This document shows, one piece after another, positions 22,219-27,091 of a stretch of DNA of 27,091 bases. The stretch's first letter is position 1. Every line of letters begins with the position of its first letter. A program made the position numbers and the translations under genes. The DNA is taken from NCBI GenBank assembly GCA_023404705.1, contig JAEYAU010000282.1, forward strand, positions 1 through 27,091, given 5' to 3'. The notes beneath the pieces were generated by a model that worked only from the letters and a program-made list of their open reading frames with translations, was not told the origin of the DNA and did not search any database. Origin of the DNA: Pseudomonadota bacterium. GTDB taxonomy: Bacteria; Pseudomonadota; Alphaproteobacteria; Rhizobiales; Xanthobacteraceae.

Positions 22219-22952
22219 TCCTCTTTCCGGCCATCGATCTCAAGGAAGGTCTCGCGGTGCGCCTGGAGCAGGGCGACATGGCGCGCGCGACCGTGTTCAA
22301 TCACGATCCCGCCAGGCAGGCGCAAAGTTTCGAGCAGCAGGGCTTCGCCTATCTGCACATGGTCGATCTCGACGGCGCCTTCGCGGGCAAGCCCATGAAC
22401 GCCGATGCGGTGGACCGCATCCTCGAGACGATCTCGATTCCGGTGCAGCTCGGCGGCGGCATTCGCGACATGGCGACCGTCGAAGGCTGGCTCACCAAGG
22501 GCATCACGCGCGTCATCATCGGCACGGCGGCAGTGCGCGATCCGGCTTTCGTGAAGACGGCCGCGAAGCGCTTCCCGGGCCGCATCGCGGTCGGTCTCGA
22601 TGCGCGCGATGGCAAGGTCGCGGTCGAAGGCTGGGCCGAGGTGTCGGAGCTCTCGGCGCTCGACATCGCGCGCCGCTTCGAGGACGCGGGCGTCGCTGCG
22701 ATCATCTATACGGACATCGCGCGCGACGGCCTGCTCAAAGGCCTCAATCTCGACGCCACCATCGCGCTCGCCGACGCGGTCTCGATCCCGGTCATCGCCT
22801 CCGGTGGCCTCGCATCGCTCGACGACGTGCGCGCGCTGCTCGCGCCTCGCGCGCACAAATTGGCTGGCGCCATCACGGGCCGCGCGCTCTATGATGGGCG
22901 GCTCGATCCCGCCGAGGCCCTGGCTCTCATCCGCACTCACCGCGCCGCGTAA
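22215..22952 (+). CDS. hisA: ProFAR isomerase HisA
   Basis: (Beta-alpha)8-barrel enzyme isomerising ProFAR to PRFAR in histidine synthesis. The 245-residue product starts at GTG 22215, which overlaps the hisH stop as GTGA and gives the family start ILFPAIDLKEG with the catalytic Asp8. Further motifs are HMVDLDGAFAG, PVQLGGGIRD (phosphate binding), GTAAVRDP, VGLDARDGKVAVEGW, IYTDIARDG (second catalytic Asp) and VIASGGLASLDD. An upstream in-frame start would lie deep within hisH and is not needed. Confidence 0.96.
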   Translation: MILFPAIDLKEGLAVRLEQGDMARATVFNHDPARQAQSFEQQGFAYLHMVDLDGAFAGKPMNADAVDRILETISIPVQLGGGIRDMATVEGWLTKGITRVIIGTAAVRDPAFVKTAAKRFPGRIAVGLDARDGKVAVEGWAEVSELSALDIARRFEDAGVAAIIYTDIARDGLLKGLNLDATIALADAVSIPVIASGGLASLDDVRALLAPRAHKLAGAITGRALYDGRLDPAEALALIRTHRAA

Positions 22953-22967
22953 GTAAGCGTAATCAAG

Positions 22968-23744
22968 ATGTTCAAGGCTCGCGTCATTCCGTGTCTCGAC
23001 GTCAAGGACGGCCGCGTCGTCAAGGGCGTGCAGTTCGTCAATTTGGTCGATGCGGGCGATCCGGTCGAAGCCGCGATCGCCTATGACGCGGCGGGCGCCG
23101 ACGAGCTCTGCTTCCTCGACATCACGGCGAGCCACGAGAACCGCGCCACCATCTTCGACGTGGTGGCGCGCACCGCGGAAGCGTGCTTCATGCCGCTTAC
23201 GGTCGGCGGCGGCGTGCGCACCGTCGAGGACATCCGCCGCCTGCTGCGCTCGGGCGCCGACAAGGTCTCGATCAACACGGCGGCCGTGAACAACCGGCAG
23301 TTCGTGAAAGAGGCGGCCGAGAAGTTCGGCGACCAGTGCATCGTGGTCGCGATCGACGCGAAGAAAGTGTCCGCTGCCGGCGAGCCGGACCGCTGGGAGA
23401 TCTTCACCCATGGCGGCCGCAACCGGACTGGCCTCGACGCGGTCGATTATGCGCGCGAGGTGGTGCGTCTCGGCGCCGGCGAGATCCTGCTCACCTCCAT
23501 GGACCGCGACGGCACCAAGCAGGGCTTCGACATCGCGCTCACCCGCGCGGTGGCGGATGCCGTGCCGGTGCCCGTCATTGCCTCCGGCGGCGTCGGCACT
23601 CTCGACCACCTGGTGGATGGCATCCGTGACGGCCACGCCACCGCGGTGCTCGCCGCCTCGATCTTCCATTTCGGCGAGTTCACGATCCGGCAGGCCAAGC
23701 AGCATATGGCGAAAGCTGGTCTTCCCATGCGCCTCGATCCCTGA
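22968..23744 (+). CDS. hisF: Imidazole glycerol phosphate synthase cyclase subunit HisF
   Basis: Barrel enzyme that joins HisH-derived ammonia to PRFAR, giving imidazole glycerol phosphate and AICAR. The 258-residue product carries RVIPCLDVKDGRVVKGV with catalytic Asp11, FLDITAS, the phosphate loop TVGGGVRTVED, the AIDAKK strand with catalytic Asp130, and GEILLTSMDRDGTKQGFD. A PVIASGGVG loop and a normal C-terminus follow. It starts 15 bp after hisA and is followed by a 92-bp gap before hisE. Confidence 0.97.
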   Translation: MFKARVIPCLDVKDGRVVKGVQFVNLVDAGDPVEAAIAYDAAGADELCFLDITASHENRATIFDVVARTAEACFMPLTVGGGVRTVEDIRRLLRSGADKVSINTAAVNNRQFVKEAAEKFGDQCIVVAIDAKKVSAAGEPDRWEIFTHGGRNRTGLDAVDYAREVVRLGAGEILLTSMDRDGTKQGFDIALTRAVADAVPVPVIASGGVGTLDHLVDGIRDGHATAVLAASIFHFGEFTIRQAKQHMAKAGLPMRLDP

Positions 23745-23836
23745 AAGTTCTCCCGGCCGCGCCCCGGAGATGCTATGGCGGAAGCATGAGTTCCGGCGGA
23801 AGGTCGCCGGCCCGGTAACGACTGACCGCCAAAGAC

Positions 23837-24160
23837 ATGAGCACGTTCACCCTCCACGACCTCGAGGCCCGCGTTCAGGAGCGCGCCAAGGCCACGGCCG
23901 AGACCTCCTACACGCGCAAGCTGCTCGACAAGGGCGTGGCCCATTGCGCCAAGAAGCTCGGCGAGGAGGCGGTCGAGACCGCACTCGCGGCCGTGGTCGA
24001 GGATCGCGAGAGGTTGATCGGGGAGGCGGCCGATCTGCTCTACCATCTCATCGTGCTGCTCGAGGCCAGGGGCGTCCGGCTCGCCGAGGTGGAGACCGCA
24101 TTGGCGGGGCGGGTCAGCCAGTCGGGACTCGAGGAGAAGGCCGCGCGCAAGCCGGTTTAG
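23837..24160 (+). CDS. hisE: Phosphoribosyl-ATP pyrophosphatase HisE
   Basis: Second step of histidine synthesis, hydrolysing PR-ATP to PR-AMP. The 107-residue all-helical MazG-like protein has SYTRKLLDKGVAHCAKKLGEEAVET with the metal-binding KLGEEA..E pattern (about 40-48) and VEDRERLIGEAADLLYHLIVLL with E..D (about 63-66). It is monofunctional, not fused to HisI. The 92-bp gap from hisF suggests either a longer untranslated stretch or an internal promoter; none was clear. The coaA start is 28 bp after its stop. Confidence 0.95.
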   Translation: MSTFTLHDLEARVQERAKATAETSYTRKLLDKGVAHCAKKLGEEAVETALAAVVEDRERLIGEAADLLYHLIVLLEARGVRLAEVETALAGRVSQSGLEEKAARKPV

Positions 24161-24187
24161 CCGGCGGGCCGCGTGAGGGGCGTGTTG

Positions 24188-25141
24188 ATGGAACAGCGTG
24201 TCGACGACGGGCTCTCGCCCTACAACATCTACTCCCGCGCCGACTGGGCCGCGCTGCGCGCCGACACGCCGATGACGCTGACGCCCGCCGAGATCCAGGC
24301 GCTGCGCTCGCTGCACGACCGGCTCGACATGGCGGAGGTCGAGGAGATCTATCTCCCGCTCTCGCGCCTGCTTTCCATGTATGTAGCCGCCACCCAGCGC
24401 CTGTTCCGCGCGCAACAACGTTTCCTCGGCCACGAGGACGCGAAGCTTCCCTACATCATCGGCGTCGCCGGCTCGGTCGCGGTCGGCAAGTCCACCACGG
24501 CGCGCGTGCTGAAAGCGCTGCTGGCGCGCTGGCCCAACGTGCCGCAGGTCGATCTCATCACGACGGACGGCTTTCTCTACCCGAACGCGGTGCTCGAGCG
24601 CGAAGGCCTGATGGAGAAGAAGGGCTTTCCCGAGAGCTACGACCTGCCGGCGCTCTTACGCTTCCTCACCGACATCAAGGCCGGCCGCCGCCCGGTGCGC
24701 GCGCCGATCTACTCGCATCTCGTCTACGACGTGATGCCGAACCACTGGATCGAGGTCGACCGCCCCGACATCCTGATCGTCGAAGGCCTCAACGTGCTGC
24801 AGGCCGGCCGTCTGCCGAAGGACGGCAAGGCGATCCCCTTCGTCTCCGACTTCTTCGACTTCTCGGTCTTTCTCGATTCCGACGAGGACGTGCTGCTCGC
24901 CTGGTACATCGAGCGCTTCCTCACCTTGCGCGGCACCGCGTTCAGCGATCCGAAATCCTACTTCCATCGCTACGCCAAGCTGAACGACAAGGAAGCGACC
25001 GAAATCGCCACCTCAATCTGGAATCGCATCAACCTCGTGAACCTGCGCGAGAACATCCTCCCCACGCGCCAGCGCGCCGACCTCATCCTGAAGAAGAGCG
25101 CGAGCCACCAGGTGCAGGAAGTGGCGCTGCGGAAGTTGTAA
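24188..25141 (+). CDS. coaA: Pantothenate kinase CoaA (type I)
   Basis: First committed step of coenzyme A synthesis. The 317-residue product shows SPYNIYSRADWAALR, the dimerisation region LHDRLDMAEVEEIYLPLSRLL, Walker A GVAGSVAVGKSTTARVL (about 93-109), and TTDGFLYPN. KKGFPESYD, the YSHLVYDV block and ILIVEGLNVLQ follow, and the RADLILKK C-terminal block closes it. The frame also opens at GTG 24173, but the ATG at 24188 has GAGGGG seven bases upstream. It lies at the end of the his cluster and is convergent with the olsB-like gene; coaE, also in CoA synthesis, lies 12 kb away near the origin. Confidence 0.96.
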   Translation: MEQRVDDGLSPYNIYSRADWAALRADTPMTLTPAEIQALRSLHDRLDMAEVEEIYLPLSRLLSMYVAATQRLFRAQQRFLGHEDAKLPYIIGVAGSVAVGKSTTARVLKALLARWPNVPQVDLITTDGFLYPNAVLEREGLMEKKGFPESYDLPALLRFLTDIKAGRRPVRAPIYSHLVYDVMPNHWIEVDRPDILIVEGLNVLQAGRLPKDGKAIPFVSDFFDFSVFLDSDEDVLLAWYIERFLTLRGTAFSDPKSYFHRYAKLNDKEATEIATSIWNRINLVNLRENILPTRQRADLILKKSASHQVQEVALRKL

Positions 25142-25145
25142 TCTT

Positions 25146-25258
25146 CGTAGGGCGCAATAGCGCGAAGCGCGTATTGCGCCACGGACGTTCAACCGACGCA
25201 TCCATCGATTGAGATTCAGCCGGCGCATTACGCCGCTGCGCGGCTAATGCGCCCTACG
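25146..25258. repeat. Palindromic repeat element E (CGTAGGGCGCA family)
   Basis: Outer arms CGTAGGGCGCA (25146-25156) and TGCGCCCTACG (25248-25258) are perfect complements. Hairpin 1 is GGCGCAATA...TATTGCGCC (25151-25180); hairpin 2 is GCGCATTA...TAATGCGC (about 25223-25251). Its GTAGGG/CCCTAC ends match those of element B, suggesting one family. It fills the gap between convergent coaA and the olsB-like gene, ending two bases before the latter's stop codon. Confidence 0.75.
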
Positions 25259-25259
25259 G

Positions 25260-26201
25260 TTACGCCGCGTGACGCGTCGCGTCGGCGCCGAAGTGCTCGA
25301 TGTAGCGCGTGTTGATGGCCGAGACCGGCAAAACGATCAGTACGTCGGTGGTGCCGAACTGGCGGTCGATGACGGCGCCATCGCCGATGCTCGCCCCGAG
25401 CCGCAGATAGCCCTTGATCAAAGGGGCCAGCGCGCGTAGCGCGGCTTTGGGATCGATCGCGTCCTTCGCCATCAGGTTCATCTCGATGCGCCGGTGCGGC
25501 AGCGCGCGGGTCTGCCACGCCTCCGGCGCGGCCGCGAAGTGATGCAGGAACGAGAGCGGCAGCGCGAGCTGCTCGGGATCGGTGCCGTCGAGGCTCGCGC
25601 AGCCGAGCATCACGTCGATGCGATGGCGCAGCACATAGGTCCAGATGCCGTGCCAGAGCAGCTCCACCGTGCGCTTGTTGCGATAGGGCGCGCGCACGCA
25701 GGAGCGTCCGAGCTCGAGGAAGGTGAGATCCGAATGCCGCGCCACCAGCGGCGCGATCTCGAACTCGTTCGCGGTGTAGAAACCGTGATGGCGCTGCGCG
25801 ACGTGCTGGCGCAGCAGCCGATAGGTGCCGACCACCGCGGGCCTGCGCCGGCCGTGGCGCGGCGCGTCGTGATCGATCACCAGCAGATGGTCGCAGATCG
25901 CATCGAAGGCATCGACGTCGCGTCGCGCCACCAGCGTCGCGACATCGGCGACCGCCGACATCTCCCGGTAGAACACCTCGTAACGGAGCTTCTGCGCGCT
26001 GCGCACTTCGGCGGCCTTGTGCGCGAGCCGCACTTCCAGCGAGCCGAGCCGGCCGAGCGTGTCGTGGCCGCGGTCGAACCAGGCTTCGGCGGGTCGGAGC
26101 CCGCCATAAGCACGCAGCACCGGAAGGAGTTGGCCATCGACCGGCAGACGGAAGCGGTCGATCAGTCGCCGTGGCGACATCCGACGCGCAGGGCTCAGCA
26201 T
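25260..26201 (-). CDS. olsB: OlsB-like L-ornithine N-alpha-acyltransferase (GNAT family)
   Basis: Probably makes lyso-ornithine lipid from ornithine and 3-hydroxyacyl-ACP, a step in phosphorus-free membrane lipid synthesis known in rhizobia. The 313-residue product has EVRSAQKLRYEVFYREM (about 78-94), YRLLRQ, and the block FLELGRSCVRAPYRNKRTVE (about 182-201) with the acetyl-CoA-like pyrophosphate-binding pattern. IDVMLGCASLDGTDP and LPLSFLHHF follow. The ATG at 26201 has a strong GGGGGAG upstream on the minus strand and is preferred to one 16 codons earlier. No olsA is seen beside it, so the lyso-lipid acyltransferase must be elsewhere. The call rests on the family pattern; it could be another GNAT/hemolysin-like acyltransferase. 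Confidence 0.78.
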   Translation of the reverse strand: MLSPARRMSPRRLIDRFRLPVDGQLLPVLRAYGGLRPAEAWFDRGHDTLGRLGSLEVRLAHKAAEVRSAQKLRYEVFYREMSAVADVATLVARRDVDAFDAICDHLLVIDHDAPRHGRRRPAVVGTYRLLRQHVAQRHHGFYTANEFEIAPLVARHSDLTFLELGRSCVRAPYRNKRTVELLWHGIWTYVLRHRIDVMLGCASLDGTDPEQLALPLSFLHHFAAAPEAWQTRALPHRRIEMNLMAKDAIDPKAALRALAPLIKGYLRLGASIGDGAVIDRQFGTTDVLIVLPVSAINTRYIEHFGADATRHAA

Positions 26202-26286
26202 CTCGACTCTCCCCCGAGGCGCCGCGCCGAATCGGTGCGGGCCGCGCAATGCCTTACAGCATGAGGCGGGTACAGATTTGTGACAA

Positions 26287-26302
26287 GCGCCGGCAACGGC
26301 GC
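26287..26302 (-). terminator. Weak hairpin between the hybrid kinase and olsB genes
   Basis: GCGCCG-GCAA-CGGCGC forms a 6-bp GC stem with a tetraloop, 32 bp after the hybrid-kinase stop. On the minus strand it is followed by TTGTCAC, not a real U-tract, so it is at best a weak terminator or a leader hairpin. Confidence 0.25.
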
Positions 26303-26333
26303 GGCCGCGAAGAATTGCACGATTAAGGATGAA

Positions 26334-27091
26334 TCAGGCCGCTAGCGAGGCCGAGCGCCCGCCGGTGGCCAGCGCCTCGGCGAGCTTCTCTCGGTCGAGC
26401 GGCTTCACCAGGAAGCCGTCCATGCCGGCCGCAAGGCACGCCTCGCGATCCTCGCCGAAAGCATTCGCGGTGAGCGCAATGATCGGGGTGTGACCGCCGC
26501 GCTCGTCTTCCAGGGCGCGGATCCGCCGCGTTGCCTCGAGCCCATCGACGCCCGGCATGTGCACGTCCATCAGCACCATCGCGTAGGGCGTGCCGGCGCT
26601 GGCGGCCGCGAGCCAGGACTCGACTGCGGCTGCGCCGTTCTGCGTCACGGTCGGCTGATGACCGAGCCGCACCAGCAGCGCGCGCGCCAGCAACGCGTTG
26701 ATGTCGTTGTCCTCGGCGATCAGGATCGAGAGGCCTTTCGGACCGCGCGACTCCTCCGCACTCTCCTGCTCGATGTCGTCGCGCGCGAAGTGGTCCGCGG
26801 CATCCGAGAAGCGCGCCGCGAGCGACGCCGCGCGCACCGGCTTCACCAGATAGCCCGTGAAGCCCGCTTCGCGCAGTCCATCGAGCTCGTGCCGCTCGCT
26901 GGGCGTGATCAGCACGATGCGCCGCGGCGTTGCTTGCGCCAACATCCGCGCGGCCTCAACCCCGACAGCGCGATCCACGATGACGGCGTCCCATTTGCGC
27001 TCCGGCAGCACCGCCAGCGCCACGCGCTCGTCCGGCACCACGCAAGTGCGCGCGCCCCAGCTGCCGAGCCGCCGTGCGAGCAGCGGCGCGC
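26334..27091 (-). CDS. Hybrid sensor histidine kinase, C-terminal receiver domains (5' end beyond window)
   Basis: The frame runs open through the right edge with no stop, so only the last about 252 codons are visible. Two tandem receiver domains can be read. The first is weakly conserved, with AVIVDRAVG (candidate phosphoacceptor Asp) and the GYLVKPVR lysine, but without a clear acidic pocket. The second is canonical: LIAEDNDINALLAR acidic pair, MVLMDVHMPGVDGLEATRRIR phospho-acceptor, TPIIALTANA, and DGFLVKPLDREKL. Such tandem REC ends are typical of hybrid histidine kinases; the kinase and sensor parts would lie to the right. The signal and target cannot be told. A GTG at 27041 could serve as a start, but the open frame beyond it continues receiver-like sequence (LLARRLGSWGA), so it is probably internal. 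Confidence 0.85.
   Translation of the reverse strand, partial: APLLARRLGSWGARTCVVPDERVALAVLPERKWDAVIVDRAVGVEAARMLAQATPRRIVLITPSERHELDGLREAGFTGYLVKPVRAASLAARFSDAADHFARDDIEQESAEESRGPKGLSILIAEDNDINALLARALLVRLGHQPTVTQNGAAAVESWLAAASAGTPYAMVLMDVHMPGVDGLEATRRIRALEDERGGHTPIIALTANAFGEDREACLAAGMDGFLVKPLDREKLAEALATGGRSASLAA

Noticed and set aside
22134..23705. 523-codon open frame on the minus strand across hisH, hisA and hisF
   Set aside because: Antisense shadow of three confirmed his genes; the composition (Asp/Arg/His/Ala-rich) is typical of such shadows.
13475..25258. Possible CRISPR array from the recurring palindromes
   Set aside because: Copies are few, dispersed, of different families, and not separated by regular spacers; no cas genes.

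Overview
This is a high-GC segment of an alphaproteobacterial chromosome, most likely Hyphomicrobiales (Rhizobiales) and close to the Bradyrhizobium/Rhodopseudomonas/Xanthobacteraceae group. The evidence is the gene order (mnmG-mnmE-rho-hemJ-hemE | ppsR-like-maf-aroE-coaE-dnaQ-secB-fxsA-Tim44-mltA-smr, then hslUV and his genes), the GANTC clusters typical of CcrM-methylating alphaproteobacteria, and rhizobial-style palindromic repeats. Assignment below order is inference.

The centrepiece is a probable chromosomal replication origin at about 9404-9762, between divergent hemE and the RP001/DUF299 gene, the arrangement established for Caulobacter Cori and other alphaproteobacterial origins. The interval has an AT-rich hemE-proximal edge, five GANTC sites in 55 bp, and several DnaA-box-like sites. 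Genes on the left mostly run leftward and genes on the right mostly run rightward, so most are transcribed away from it. About 7 kb to the left, two near-consensus parS sites lie 21 bp apart between mnmE and mnmG, marking the centromere.

Left arm (1-9403): a short unassigned edge, mnmG, the twin parS, mnmE (MnmG's partner in wobble-uridine tRNA modification), a divergent thioredoxin-fold DUF255 protein, two palindromic repeats, rho with its own intrinsic terminator, then hemJ and hemE of haem synthesis.

Right arm (9763-20326): a tightly coupled ppsR-like/maf/aroE/coaE run, dnaQ, convergent secB and fxsA, a Tim44-domain protein, mltA and smr (envelope and RNA/DNA functions), carbonic anhydrase, and the hslVU protease.

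Far right (20460-27091): a hisB-DUF2628-hisH-hisA-hisF-hisE-coaA cluster, then, on the other strand, an olsB-like ornithine-lipid acyltransferase and the C-terminal end of a hybrid histidine kinase cut by the window edge.

Six palindromic repeat copies of about four families sit at gene ends, including two copies of one 85-90 bp element beside secB and beside the carbonic anhydrase gene. One further palindrome, loaded with GANTC sites, lies in frame inside the DUF255 gene. No CRISPR array, insertion sequence, tRNA or rRNA was recognised. Apart from the repeats the gene content is conserved core genome. The most noteworthy signals are in the replication/segregation DNA and the repeats, not in a new protein system.
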